Assembly: GCA_020432165.1 (NCBI GenBank) | Contig: JAGQGU010000004.1 | Span: 99,390-163,389 of the forward strand | Reading direction: 5' to 3' | DNA: 64,000 nt | Source of the DNA: Thermomicrobiales bacterium | GTDB lineage: Bacteria; Chloroflexota; Chloroflexia; Thermomicrobiales; UBA6265 | Shown here: positions 52,783 through 63,981 of the stretch, piece after piece | Layout of the letters: each line of letters starts with the position of its first letter | Position numbering within the stretch: the stretch's first letter is position 1 | Notes under the pieces: model-generated | What the model was told of the DNA's origin: nothing | The model's input: only the letters and a program-made list of their open reading frames with translations | The model's database searches: none | Position numbers and translations under genes: made by a program

Positions 52783-53642
52783 TCCTCCACCTCCAGTGTG
52801 AAGTTCCGCACGCGTACATCCGCTGCAGACAATGCCCCAAAGACATCCATCTTGTGTGCATCCGCCACCGTGACATGAACGCTGCCATCGCCGCTGTACG
52901 GTTGGAAACCAGCCGATGTGAGTGCGGTGCTTGCCGGGGAGATACTGCTCTCATCCAATACAAGACGGATGAAAACGAGATCCTGCTGGAGAGCGAGTGC
53001 GCTCACGGCTCCCATCTCTTTCACCCTGCCTTCTTCCAGGTGCACGACGGTATCAGCCAGTGATCGCACTTCGCTCCAGCGGTGCGAGGTGAAGACAATC
53101 GTTCGCCCCTCATCCTTGAGCTGATGCAGAAGCGTCAGCAGGTCCTTTTGGCTACTCGCATCCAGGTTGGCCGTTGGTTCATCCAGCACGAGAATGTGAG
53201 GATTACCCAGCAAGGCCAACGTCAACGCCAGCCGCTGCCTCATACCACCGGAAAGACTCTTGACCGGTTTGTTCAGCGTCTGCTTCAGTTCAAAACGTTC
53301 GAGGAGACGCAAACCCTCTGCCGAATCAACACCCCGGAGTCGAGAGATGAGATCTACCATCTCACCGACAGGGGGATCGAAGAGGGGCATCACCTGGGGT
53401 ACGTATCCGATGCGAACGCGCACATCCTTGCCGTGCTTCGCACTGGAGAATCCCTCCACCGCAATCTCGCCCCGGAAGGCTGTCACGCCCAACATGCATC
53501 GAATTAGCGTTGTCTTGCCAGCGCCATTGGAACCCCAAAGGGCAATCGACTGACCAGATGGCACCTCGAAACTGACATCGTCCAGCGCTGCAAAGCTGCC
53601 GAACCTCTTGCTGACATGATCAAACTGAATCGCCGGTTCCAT
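52779..53642 (-). CDS. nosF: NosF-type ABC transporter ATPase
   Basis: A 287-residue ABC ATPase: Walker A WGSNGAGKTTLIRCML, signature KSLSGGMRQRLALTLALLGN, Walker B ILVLDEPTANLD, switch histidine IVFTSHRWSE. The C-terminal ~80 residues form the domain that contacts NosD. ATG at 53642 is used because GGGAGGGG lies six bases before it; an ATG at 53645 overlapping the nosD stop as ATGA is also possible. It lies between nosD and nosY. Confidence 0.92.
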   Translation of the reverse strand: MEPAIQFDHVSKRFGSFAALDDVSFEVPSGQSIALWGSNGAGKTTLIRCMLGVTAFRGEIAVEGFSSAKHGKDVRVRIGYVPQVMPLFDPPVGEMVDLISRLRGVDSAEGLRLLERFELKQTLNKPVKSLSGGMRQRLALTLALLGNPHILVLDEPTANLDASSQKDLLTLLHQLKDEGRTIVFTSHRWSEVRSLADTVVHLEEGRVKEMGAVSALALQQDLVFIRLVLDESSISPASTALTSAGFQPYSGDGSVHVTVADAHKMDVFGALSAADVRVRNFTLEVEE

Positions 53643-55111
53643 CATGCCCCTCCCAATCCAGCACCTGGCCGTCTGGCCCACCATATGCCAGCGCCAACCG
53701 TTGCCATAAGTGAGACGGAGAGTGCGGTTGTATGCAGTGTTGACTCGTTCGAGGTCACTTCAGGAGCGTTCTGAGGAGTCGGTGCATTCACCAGGGGAGA
53801 GTCGTCCATCAGTATCGCCTCCGCCTCGAAGAGCGGCATGGCTTGAGCAGCAAAGTCAATCGCCCGCTCCGCCAGGCTGAAGCGAAAGAGCTGCAACTGG
53901 GGATGAGTACGGCGCAACTCCTCGGCAATGGAGGTGTTTTGATATGGGATATCACCGACACCGTCACCATCCGCATCGTAGCCACTGTAGTCGCTCCAGA
54001 AGTTGCCGACCCCCTCGTAGCTCCACTGGTTACCACTGCTCAACGCACCGCTGCCGAGCACTGTTACCTGCTCGAGATTTTCAACAAAACTGTTGTGCGT
54101 GTAGATGTTGTCGCGGGCGGAGGGCACAATGCCGAGACCGCTATCGTTGTAGGCGATGACGTTATCGCTCAGCCATCCAATCTGCCCAATGCTATACGGC
54201 GAGTTATCGTTGTAAATACCCACGCGATTGTCGTAGATCAGGTTGCCGGTGACCTCGAAGCCATCAACCTCCTTGAGTCCCAGCCCCTGGCCAGATGGTC
54301 CACGGCTGCCCTCCAGCAAATTGTCAGCAACGGTGAAGCGCTTCCCATACATGATGTAGATACCCACAGAGTTATCAACCAGGCTATTACGCCGGGCGAC
54401 ACCATCGTCACTGTTCATAAAGTGGAAGCCGTAGCGACTACCCTGCACCGAGTTCTCGTACACATTGCATTCGTTCGAATACCAGACGAGGGAATCCCGC
54501 ACGTTCCGAATATCGTTGTTGTGAATCTGCACCCGATGGCTGTACCAGATCTTCAGACCATCGCCACGTAATCCCTCGGAGACACCCGTCTGGCCAGATA
54601 TAGTATTGCCAGCAATCTCACTATCGTGACCGAGAGCACCGTTCACACCGAAAAGCACCTCACTCAGGCGATTGTTGAGGATGCGAACACGCTCTCCCTC
54701 GAAGTAAATGCCGCTGTCTTCGTGGTCAAACGAACGGCCGGTACTGCGGATGTCAAATCCTTCGACGGTGACATCAGCGGAGGCGATAGTGATGCCACTC
54801 CCCTTACCCATCGCATCAATCACCGGCCAGTCTTCTCCGGCCAAACGTAATGGCTTGTCGATAGAGACTGGAGCCCAGGAACCGCCGACGACCACGATGA
54901 CGACACCTTCATCGGCAGAGTCGATCGTTGCCTGCAGATCGTTGTTCGCACATGATTCGCAAACACGGATGGCATCATCGGGAACCGGATCCGTCTCCAC
55001 CAGGTGAAACAAACCGCTCGACGTCTCTTCAGCGTCCTTCGCGAACGTCGTATACCCGGCGATCAGCCAACTGCCGAGAACAAGAGCGAGGACGATGCGC
55101 GCGCCACTCAT
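53642..55111 (-). CDS. nosD: NosD-type periplasmic maturation protein
   Basis: A 489-residue protein: signal or anchor helix RIVLALVLGSWLIAGYTTFA, then a right-handed parallel beta-helix of CASH repeats, visible as recurring N-N/D ladders such as RILNNRLSEVLFGVNGALGH, VHDNSVQ-like and FTVADNLLEGS, and a C-terminal membrane helix, STLHTTALSVSLMATVGAGI. NosD interacts with NosFY in CuZ-site maturation of nitrous oxide reductase. ATG at 55111 overlaps the upstream membrane-protein stop (ATGA); a far upstream in-frame ATG would add an unrelated tail. Confidence 0.92.
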   Translation of the reverse strand: MSGARIVLALVLGSWLIAGYTTFAKDAEETSSGLFHLVETDPVPDDAIRVCESCANNDLQATIDSADEGVVIVVVGGSWAPVSIDKPLRLAGEDWPVIDAMGKGSGITIASADVTVEGFDIRSTGRSFDHEDSGIYFEGERVRILNNRLSEVLFGVNGALGHDSEIAGNTISGQTGVSEGLRGDGLKIWYSHRVQIHNNDIRNVRDSLVWYSNECNVYENSVQGSRYGFHFMNSDDGVARRNSLVDNSVGIYIMYGKRFTVADNLLEGSRGPSGQGLGLKEVDGFEVTGNLIYDNRVGIYNDNSPYSIGQIGWLSDNVIAYNDSGLGIVPSARDNIYTHNSFVENLEQVTVLGSGALSSGNQWSYEGVGNFWSDYSGYDADGDGVGDIPYQNTSIAEELRRTHPQLQLFRFSLAERAIDFAAQAMPLFEAEAILMDDSPLVNAPTPQNAPEVTSNESTLHTTALSVSLMATVGAGIWWARRPGAGLGGA

Positions 55112-55755
55112 GCATGGCTCCGTTTTCGACGCATATCGACCAGGATGGCGACCAGACAAACGACACAGGCAGCCAGCGCGATATACCAACCTATGCGGAA
55201 CTCCGCATCCGTGCTGAACTGCGCGATCTTGCCATGGCCAAGCACACGAGGGGTAAAAGACTCCAACGTGATCGCAGCCATAGGATCCAGATTGTGACCC
55301 GCATACCATAGCCAGTAAAAGAGATCGGCGAGATAAACCCAGGGGAAGAGCACGATTGGCAGGACCAACAGGCTACTCCAGCGTCTGCGCCAGAAAGCCG
55401 CGACGATTCCCATAGCGACGAAGAGTACGATCGCCGGAATCGCTACCGACATCTCAAACTTCGCGGCATCGCCGAGCGACATCATACCGATGTAGTGATT
55501 GAGACCATCGACTTCGCGAATATCGTTGAAGCGTGTTTTGTCACTATCGCGAATCTCGAAACTGGTTGCTTCAATGAAGAGACCAGTGGGAAACTGCGGA
55601 GCATTCAGACGTAGCTCCCACCAGACAAAGAAGTGGGAGATAGCAAAAAGCACAGTTCCCAACAGGATGAGCATCTGCACCATGGAGAGGGAGAACGATC
55701 TCGATCTCGTTTGTGTCGCTTCAGCAGCGGCATCCGGGCTGATAGCGTGAGACAT
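55108..55755 (-). CDS. NosB-like polytopic membrane protein of the nos cluster
   Basis: A 215-residue protein with about four membrane helices: SMVQMLILLGTVLFAISHFF, MSVAIPAIVLFVAMGIVAAF, LLVLPIVLFPWVYLADLFYW and YIALAACVVCLVAILVDM. A periplasmic loop after helix 1 is acidic with conserved-looking aromatics. It lies between nosZ and nosD, exactly where clade II clusters carry nosB, a membrane gene of unknown function. The NosB name is inference from position and topology, not from a motif. Start ATG at 55755 after AAAGGAACGA. Confidence 0.6.
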   Translation of the reverse strand: MSHAISPDAAAEATQTRSRSFSLSMVQMLILLGTVLFAISHFFVWWELRLNAPQFPTGLFIEATSFEIRDSDKTRFNDIREVDGLNHYIGMMSLGDAAKFEMSVAIPAIVLFVAMGIVAAFWRRRWSSLLVLPIVLFPWVYLADLFYWLWYAGHNLDPMAAITLESFTPRVLGHGKIAQFSTDAEFRIGWYIALAACVVCLVAILVDMRRKRSHA

Positions 55756-55817
55756 GTCATCGTTCCTTTCGGAGCGTACCTGGGAGGGCGAGTATGCCCT
55801 CCCAGGTACAGTGAGGA

Positions 55818-57854
55818 TTACGCGCTCGCTGGTTTGACCAGGAAGTAGCCCACCATTTCGATATGCAGTGCCGAGCAGAACTCGGTGCAATAGAAGGGGT
55901 AGACACCTGGTGTGTCAGCCACGAACTTAATGGTCTCCGTCTCGCCCGCTTCCAGGCTGAGGCTGATATCCTGACCACCAATCACGAAGCCATGGGTCGC
56001 ATCCATCGCGTTCTCGATGTTGGTGATGTGCATCGTAACGGTGTCACCTTCGGTCACCTCAATCGTGTCCGGCGTGAAGTGGCTACGCATCACCGTCATC
56101 CAGACAGTTACGTCCGTACCATTGATCTCAATCTTCTCGTTGCCAGCGGCGATGCCTTCGGGGTGCCAATCGTTCGCGATCGGATCCCACCCTACCCGAT
56201 CATCCTCCTGCGGATAGACATCAATCGTGTTCAGCCGATCCATGGGGATCATTTGGGCGTAATGTGGCTCGCCGTAACCCAGTGGCATATCGGCGAGTGT
56301 GCGGAATGCCTTACCCTCGCGGATATCCACCAGCTGCAGGTTCTGCGGCAGAAGCGGACCGACCGGCGGGAAGCGATCGAGCGACCACTTGTTCAACGCC
56401 ACCAGGTACTTCCCGCTCGGGTTGGCGGTATCGCCACCGGCTGCACAAATGTGACCGACGTTGTAGCTAACCGGTAGCTTCTCGACGAGTTTCCAGGAAT
56501 CCGGGTTACCGGCCTCGCCAACGGTCCAGCGAGCGACAGCGCTATCCAGGAAGAGACTGGTGTAGGCATAACCCTTGTCGTCGTACTGGGTGTGTAGCGG
56601 ACCAAGGCCGAGTTCCACCTGCGTTTCCAGGCAGCTTTCGAAATCGAGGATCGGAACACCGTAGTTATCGGTTTCCCATCCACCAGCGTCGATCGCGGCA
56701 CTGATCTTTTCCCAGCTGTAGATGCTGACGTGCGGATCGAGCTTGCCTGCAACCACGATAAACTTCCCGTCCGGTGTCACATCGACACCGTGTGGGCTCT
56801 TCGGCTCGGGAATGAGATACATCAATCCTTCCGCCACTGCGACATCCATCGGGATCATCTTGAAGCCCATGTTGTCCACGGCCTTGCCAGCGGCAACGAC
56901 TTCCTCGGCCTTCTTCCAGTTGATAACTGTCATCAGGTCCATATCGTTCTGGCTGGCACCAACCTCCATCGGCGGTCGACCTTCAGAGATACCACCGATA
57001 GCGAACTCTGAGTTGAAACTGTTCCAGAACGCCCAGCCCTCGCAGGCACCCTTACCGGCATCGCCGAGGTCGTGCCCGATCGGTGGAGTTTCGATACCGA
57101 ATGATTCTTCCTGGACCAGACGTCCCTTCTCGCGATCAAACTTCCAGAAGGCGCAGAGTCCGCGATACTTGTCTTCGTACTCGGTGATGGGCGCGTAGTT
57201 GCCAACCCCCAATACACCGGGATACTGATCCGCTTCCATCACGTATTCGGTGTTAGGCGTTACGAAGCAGCCGCCATGCTCTGAAACGAGGAGCGGATTC
57301 TTCACGATCTGCTTGGTGGCAAAATCGGAGAGATCCACGACACCAATGCGTCCGTGTGTCTTCTCGTTAATGAAGAGATATTGCCCGTCGTAATCACCGT
57401 CGGTTTCCGAGATGGCGGGATGGTGCGTATCCCCGTGGTGGATCACCTTGCCATTGATAGCACCCTGCTCCAGCACTGCCCGGGATTCTTCGCTGAATCC
57501 AAAGCCCTGCCACGGCTCTGGAGTGAAGACCGCGATGCTCTTGTAGTTCCTCATCGAAGGTACGCCAATGGCATACACCATTCCTGCGTGTCCAGATGAG
57601 GTGAACATCATGTAGTCATCCATCCGACCGGATGGCATATATGTCTCCAGGGCGGCTGTGACATCTTCTGGCGAGAGTTCGCGCTCGGTGATGATCGCGT
57701 TCGCCTCGGCGGTGAGATCCTGCTTCGCACTCACTCCGCGGTTGAGACCACCGACCGCGGCCACAACAGGAACTGCTGCTGCCACTCCGACACCGCCGAT
57801 GACCTTGCGGCGGTTCACGTGCTGTCCGGTAACTGTTTCCAAACGCTTGTCCAT
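55818..57854 (-). CDS. nosZ: Nitrous oxide reductase NosZ (clade II type cluster)
   Basis: A 678-residue periplasmic enzyme reducing N2O to N2. Seven CuZ histidines are all visible: GDTHHP (two), VSEHGG, SPHGVDVTP, GPLHTQYDD, NVGHICAAGG and EPHYAQM. The CuA site is the C-terminal CTEFCSALHIEM (Cx3Cx3Hx2M). The N-terminus reads NRRKVIGGVGVAAAVPVVAA, a twin-arginine-like leader, whereas most clade II NosZ use Sec. ATG at 57854 follows GAGGAGGACACAC. The cluster continues with a membrane gene, nosD, nosF, nosY and nosL; electron donors are not encoded nearby. Confidence 0.96.
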   Translation of the reverse strand: MDKRLETVTGQHVNRRKVIGGVGVAAAVPVVAAVGGLNRGVSAKQDLTAEANAIITERELSPEDVTAALETYMPSGRMDDYMMFTSSGHAGMVYAIGVPSMRNYKSIAVFTPEPWQGFGFSEESRAVLEQGAINGKVIHHGDTHHPAISETDGDYDGQYLFINEKTHGRIGVVDLSDFATKQIVKNPLLVSEHGGCFVTPNTEYVMEADQYPGVLGVGNYAPITEYEDKYRGLCAFWKFDREKGRLVQEESFGIETPPIGHDLGDAGKGACEGWAFWNSFNSEFAIGGISEGRPPMEVGASQNDMDLMTVINWKKAEEVVAAGKAVDNMGFKMIPMDVAVAEGLMYLIPEPKSPHGVDVTPDGKFIVVAGKLDPHVSIYSWEKISAAIDAGGWETDNYGVPILDFESCLETQVELGLGPLHTQYDDKGYAYTSLFLDSAVARWTVGEAGNPDSWKLVEKLPVSYNVGHICAAGGDTANPSGKYLVALNKWSLDRFPPVGPLLPQNLQLVDIREGKAFRTLADMPLGYGEPHYAQMIPMDRLNTIDVYPQEDDRVGWDPIANDWHPEGIAAGNEKIEINGTDVTVWMTVMRSHFTPDTIEVTEGDTVTMHITNIENAMDATHGFVIGGQDISLSLEAGETETIKFVADTPGVYPFYCTEFCSALHIEMVGYFLVKPASA

Positions 57855-58187
57855 GTGTGTCCTCCTCTGTGGATACACCTGTTCAAAAAACACCCAATCG
57901 AACCCAACATTTGTGCGACTTGACTAGAGTGTTCACGAGGTGATTGTGGTATGCAAGAGTGAGGATAATAATCGCAGAGAATTCGATAACACAATGTGTA
58001 CGTACGTGTCGGGAAACCTTTATAAGACTGTAGAAATTAATCTGACATATCTTTCAATCGATGTAAGGTATTTCGGCCAGCGGCATTTTTCAGACCCTGG
58101 CGACCCTTCGCCAGGGTCGTCTCGATATAGCCAGCGGGTGTTGGGAAAGCGATCTGCGGTACAATCTATCCACAAACAAATGCATTT
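57855..58187. other. Intergenic region upstream of nosZ and tRNA-Arg
   Basis: 333 bases without a credible gene; a short open frame crosses into tRNA-Arg and is rejected. A perfect 10-bp hairpin, GACCCTGGCG/CGCCAGGGTC around ACCCTT, lies at 58093-58118, without a T-run. On the minus strand TTGTGT and TATTAT about 18 bases apart, near 57960-57995, are a weak candidate nosZ promoter. TACAAT at 58160-58165 is a possible -10 for tRNA-Arg. No clear FNR-type site was seen. Confidence 0.5.
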
Positions 58188-58263
58188 GCCCGTGTAGCTC
58201 AGCGGATAGAGCGTCGCCGTCCTAAGGCGAGCGTCGGGGGTTCGAGTCCCTCCTCGGGCACCA
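58188..58263 (+). tRNA. tRNA-Arg (CCT)
   Basis: A 76-base cloverleaf: acceptor GCCCGTG with CTCGGGC (one mismatch), D arm GCTC AGCGGATA GAGC, anticodon stem TCGCC/GGCGA around GTCCTAA giving CCT (codon AGG), T arm GGGGG TTCGAGT CCCTC and encoded CCA. Confidence 0.93.
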
Positions 58264-58335
58264 TCGCAGGAGGTCACCTGCGGTCATCGATTTCGTCATC
58301 GAGATGTCTATCGATGACGAGCAAAGGAGGCGTTC

Positions 58336-58905
58336 GTGGAACTCAACATTCGCACCAATGGTGTCAAGGTGACCGAGGGAATGCGGGAGTTTATCGATAA
58401 GCGGATGTCCAAGCTGGATCGATTGGCTGATAACGTCGTCGATGCCCAGCTCGAGTTAAAGACCGAGACAACGAGGACGGGCGCGGAGACATCGACCGCA
58501 CAGATCACACTCAAGACACGGAAGAATGTTGTTCGGGCCGAAGCCGAGTCACCTGAGGTCGCCAAGGCGATCGATATGGCGATCGACAAGCTGGTGGCGC
58601 AGGTACGCAAGGTAAACGATCGCAAGATCAAGCGTGGTGGCAAGCCTATCAACGAGTTAGTTGCTGATCTTCCGATGGAGAGTGAGGTCGTCGAGGAAGC
58701 TGCCACCGAAGAGATGAACGAACTCCTTGGTCAAATCAGCCGCACCAAGACCTTCCGCATGGATCCGATGGGCGTCGAAACCGCCATCGAGCAGATGGAG
58801 TTGGTTGGTCACGATTTCTTCTTCTTCAAGAACGCCGAAGATGAGACTTTCACTGTCCTATATCGCCGCAAAGATGGCTCCTACGGTCTGCTCGCACCCG
58901 ACTGA
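58336..58905 (+). CDS. hpf: Long-form ribosome hibernation promoting factor
   Basis: A 189-residue long HPF. The N-terminal ribosome-binding domain reads MELNIRTNGVKVTEGMREFI through AKAIDMAIDKLVAQVRK; a linker leads to the C-terminal dimerisation domain TKTFRMDPMGVETAIEQMEL, VGHDFFFFKNAED, VLYRRKDGSYGLLAP. Long HPF joins two 70S ribosomes into inactive 100S dimers in stationary phase. GTG start at 58336 with AAAGGAGG upstream. It follows tRNA-Arg by 72 bases. Confidence 0.95.
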   Translation: MELNIRTNGVKVTEGMREFIDKRMSKLDRLADNVVDAQLELKTETTRTGAETSTAQITLKTRKNVVRAEAESPEVAKAIDMAIDKLVAQVRKVNDRKIKRGGKPINELVADLPMESEVVEEAATEEMNELLGQISRTKTFRMDPMGVETAIEQMELVGHDFFFFKNAEDETFTVLYRRKDGSYGLLAPD

Positions 58906-58916
58906 CAGACAAACAA

Positions 58917-58949
58917 TGTCCCTGGTTGAGACGATCTCAACCAGGGACA
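58917..58949. terminator. Perfect 15-bp hairpin between convergent hpf and small helical gene
   Basis: TGTCCCTGGTTGAGA (58917-58931) pairs perfectly with TCTCAACCAGGGACA (58935-58949) around CGA. The minus strand continues TTGTTTG, so it mainly terminates the convergent gene; the plus strand has no T-run. Confidence 0.7.
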
Positions 58950-58985
58950 TCCTCGTTAACGGAATAGACCGACTCATTGGCCGGT

Positions 58986-59324
58986 CTACTTCTTGTCCTT
59001 TTCCTTGAGCGCCTTATAGTAGCTCTTTGGTTTGGCGTTGGCGATACGCTCTTCCTCAGCACGCACGGTGCGGATTTCGTCGGCCTGTGACTCCAGCTGA
59101 CTCTCCACCTTCACCAAATCGTTGTACACGGTGACGTTTTGGTTGGAGATCGGATTGCGCATGAGCATGCGCACCAACTGCAGAATCGAATCCGCATTGG
59201 CTCCGGCCGCGGCCGGAAGAGCAGCACGCTGCGTAATCAAATCCACCATCTGCACAGTGTCTTTGCTGGCATGGTTTTCCACCAGCATTCCGCGGATTTG
59301 CATCAATCCCTGTTTCACATCCAT
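58986..59324 (-). CDS. Uncharacterised 112-residue helical protein
   Basis: Not recognised. Predicted almost entirely helical: MDVKQGLMQIRGMLVENHAS, DLITQRAALPAAAGANADSI, LVRMLMRNPISNQNVTVYND, then a coiled-coil-prone VKVESQLESQADEIRTVRAE and a lysine-rich tail KYYKALKEKDKK-like. ATG at 59324 is preferred because GGGAG lies seven bases upstream; an ATG two codons earlier is one base from it. It lies opposite hpf and beside thiD. Possibly a small cytoplasmic scaffold; function unknown. Confidence 0.65.
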   Translation of the reverse strand: MDVKQGLMQIRGMLVENHASKDTVQMVDLITQRAALPAAAGANADSILQLVRMLMRNPISNQNVTVYNDLVKVESQLESQADEIRTVRAEEERIANAKPKSYYKALKEKDKK

Positions 59325-59419
59325 TGGCATGCTCCCTTCTGCTCTCTTCTTATCGCACGTAGTATAAGGTTAGTCAGGTTTGGTCGGAGGAATCAGCACA
59401 ACATTGGGGAGAGGCAGCA

Positions 59420-60253
59420 ATGACTTCAGGCGGTGTATTCAAGGCAATGACGATCGCCGGATCGGACTCCGGCGGTGGTGCTGGCATTCAGGCTGACCTG
59501 AAGACCTTTGCTGCGCTCGGTGTGTATGGCACCAGTGTGATCACCGCCGTCACCGCCCAAAATACCGTCGAGGTTGCTGCCATTGCCGAAGTGCCGGAAG
59601 AAGTCGTCATCGCCCAGATCGATACCGTAGCGCAGGATATCGGCGCGCACGCGGTCAAAACCGGCATGCTCAGTAGCGCCTCCATCATCCAGAATGTGGC
59701 CGATCGCCTCGAAGCGTGGGGGATTCCACATCTGGTCGTTGATCCTGTAATGGTGAGCAAGGGTGGTGTGGCTCTGCTTCAACCTGATGCGGTCGATGCT
59801 CTCAAGGCCGATCTCCTCCCCTTCGCTGATATCGTGACACCGAACATTCCTGAGGCCGAGGTGTTGGCTGGTCGGCAAATCGCCTCCCCGGCACATGCGC
59901 GTGAGGCCGCCAAGGCAATTGCTGCACTAGGGCCAAAGACGGTGATCATCAAGGGAGGCCATCTGCCGGGAACGCCTGTCGATCTCGTGTATCACGATGG
60001 TGAGTTCACGCCGATCGAGGGTGTTCGCATCGATACCCCCAATACCCACGGCACGGGTTGCACATTCTCTGCTGCAATCACCGCGTTTCTGGCGCAGGGA
60101 ATAGACACCATGGATGCTATTCGCCTTGCCAAGAGCTATATCCAGAATGCACTTGAGTATGCAGTCGCGATCGGCGAGGGACATTCCCCCGTCGCCCACT
60201 TCGCTCCTCTCCCGGTCGATATTCGCGAAGCACTGGAGGGTGCTCGCAAGTGA
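59420..60253 (+). CDS. thiD: Hydroxymethylpyrimidine/phosphomethylpyrimidine kinase
   Basis: A 277-residue ribokinase-fold enzyme making HMP-PP, one half of thiamine. TIAGSDSGGGAGIQADLKTF is the N-terminal ThiD signature, VDPVMVSKGG and TPNIPEAEVLAG family blocks, and NTHGTGCTFSAAITA the anion-hole GTGC motif with catalytic cysteine. ATG at 59420 after GGGGAGAGG. Its stop overlaps thiE as GTGA. No TPP riboswitch is evident in the 95 bases upstream; TATAAG at 59363-59368 is a possible -10. Confidence 0.94.
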   Translation: MTSGGVFKAMTIAGSDSGGGAGIQADLKTFAALGVYGTSVITAVTAQNTVEVAAIAEVPEEVVIAQIDTVAQDIGAHAVKTGMLSSASIIQNVADRLEAWGIPHLVVDPVMVSKGGVALLQPDAVDALKADLLPFADIVTPNIPEAEVLAGRQIASPAHAREAAKAIAALGPKTVIIKGGHLPGTPVDLVYHDGEFTPIEGVRIDTPNTHGTGCTFSAAITAFLAQGIDTMDAIRLAKSYIQNALEYAVAIGEGHSPVAHFAPLPVDIREALEGARK

Positions 60254-60870
60254 TCGATCTTCGTTCAGCCCTGCGCCTCTATCTGGTGGCTGATCCAGAA
60301 CACTGTCGAGGCGATCTGGCTGGAATCACCGAGGCCGCTATCCGCGGTGGTGTGAGTATGGTGCAGTTACGCGCCAAGCAACTGCCTGATCCAGGGTCAA
60401 GTGTGTTGGCACAAGCGCTCTGTAATCTATGTCACGCCTACGGTATCCCGTTCATCATGAATGATCGGGTTGATATCGCTATCGCTGTTGGTGCAGATGG
60501 CGTGCATCTTGGCGTGGACGACACCCCAATAGAATTAGCCCGCGCTCTGGGTGGGGATGACTTCATCATCGGCTACTCGCCAGACTCGGACGAGGATCTG
60601 GAACGAGCCGCGGCACGTGGAGCCAACTACCTCGGTATCGGTCCTGTCTTCGGCACAAAGACCAAAAGCGATGCGGGGGCAGCGCTTGGTATTGATGAGT
60701 TTCGCCGTCGGATGCAGCTCGGCGGATTACCTACCGTGGGCATTGGTGGTGTGACATCCACCAACTATCGCGAGGTATTACTGGCGGATGCCGACGGTGT
60801 AGCGGTCATTTCTGCCATCCTCGGTGCCGACAATCCTGAAGCAACGGCTCGTCAGCTTTCTACGAACTGA
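60250..60870 (+). CDS. thiE: Thiamine-phosphate synthase
   Basis: A 206-residue TIM barrel that couples HMP-PP to thiazole phosphate. LYLVADPEHCRGDLAGITEA begins the barrel, GVSMVQLRAKQL binds pyrophosphate-side residues, IPFIMNDRVDIAIAVGADGV is the N-D-R motif, VHLGVDDTP follows, and GIGPVFGTKTKSDAG is the TKTK loop. GTG start overlaps the thiD stop by four bases. Its 3' end overlaps the convergent alkyltransferase-like gene. Confidence 0.94.
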   Translation: MIDLRSALRLYLVADPEHCRGDLAGITEAAIRGGVSMVQLRAKQLPDPGSSVLAQALCNLCHAYGIPFIMNDRVDIAIAVGADGVHLGVDDTPIELARALGGDDFIIGYSPDSDEDLERAAARGANYLGIGPVFGTKTKSDAGAALGIDEFRRRMQLGGLPTVGIGGVTSTNYREVLLADADGVAVISAILGADNPEATARQLSTN

Positions 60871-61196
60871 TAGAACTCGTCGACCCGTGGGTCGTCTGCA
60901 GGATCCCAGAAATGCTCGCGCATATCGACGGTGATATCGTCGACGAAGGTCACACCCTCTTCCTCAAGTCGGCGGCGCATCTCTTCGCCGGGTACAAAAT
61001 GGATCGCTCCTGTCAATACCCCGGCGCGATTCACAACCCGATGTGCTGGCAGACCATCCGGGCAATGATTCATTGCCCAGCCAACCATACGGGCACCGCG
61101 TGGCGAACCCAAAGCTCGCGCGATCGCGCCATAGCTGGTCACACTTCCCTCTGGTATTAACCTCACAACTGCATACACTCGCTCGGCAAAGTCCAT
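60852..61196 (-). CDS. Alkyltransferase-like protein (ATL) lacking the active-site cysteine
   Basis: A 114-residue protein of the MGMT/Ogt C-terminal domain fold. The DNA-binding region reads GSVTSYGAIARALGSPRGAR with the arginine finger context, but the acceptor motif is LPAHRVVNR: alanine replaces the cysteine of PCHRV. ATL proteins do not transfer the alkyl group; they bind O6-alkylguanine and recruit nucleotide excision repair. Thermus has a member with PAHRV as I recall. It lies opposite the start of secA. Confidence 0.88.
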   Translation of the reverse strand: MDFAERVYAVVRLIPEGSVTSYGAIARALGSPRGARMVGWAMNHCPDGLPAHRVVNRAGVLTGAIHFVPGEEMRRRLEEEGVTFVDDITVDMREHFWDPADDPRVDEFYQFVES

Positions 61197-61240
61197 ACGT
61201 ATGCCCCAATGAAACCGGCCACCCCGAAGAATCGTTCTGT

Positions 61241-61269
61241 TTGAGTGGGGTTGACCGGGAAGTATACTA
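61241..61269 (+). promoter_or_regulatory. Promoter of secA
   Basis: TTGAGT (61241-61246), 17 bases, TATACT (61264-61269). Initiation near 61276 would leave a leader of about 58 bases before the secA ATG. Confidence 0.55.
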
Positions 61270-61333
61270 TCGGTCAGTACGACCTACCTGCGTGACGATT
61301 CCAACCCGCCACCTCTCGTGGAGACCACTTTAC

Positions 61334-63931
<2,598 letters not shown>

Positions 63932-63945
63932 CCAGAGGAAAGACT

Positions 63946-63981
63946 AAAGGGGCGGATTCTCACGAATCCGCCCCTTTCTTA
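63946..63981 (+). terminator. Terminator after secA
   Basis: AAAGGGGCGGATTC (63946-63959) pairs perfectly with GAATCCGCCCCTTT (63964-63977), then CTTAACTTT. Confidence 0.9.

Noticed and set aside
57940..58197. 85-codon plus-strand ORF upstream of tRNA-Arg
   Set aside because: Runs into the tRNA gene and has low-complexity, non-protein-like composition.
59325..59419. TPP riboswitch before thiD
   Set aside because: The gap is short and shows no recognisable TPP-binding core.
61043..61333. 97-residue N-terminal extension of secA
   Set aside because: It is antisense to the alkyltransferase-like gene and crosses the secA promoter; the normal SecA N-terminus starts at 61334.
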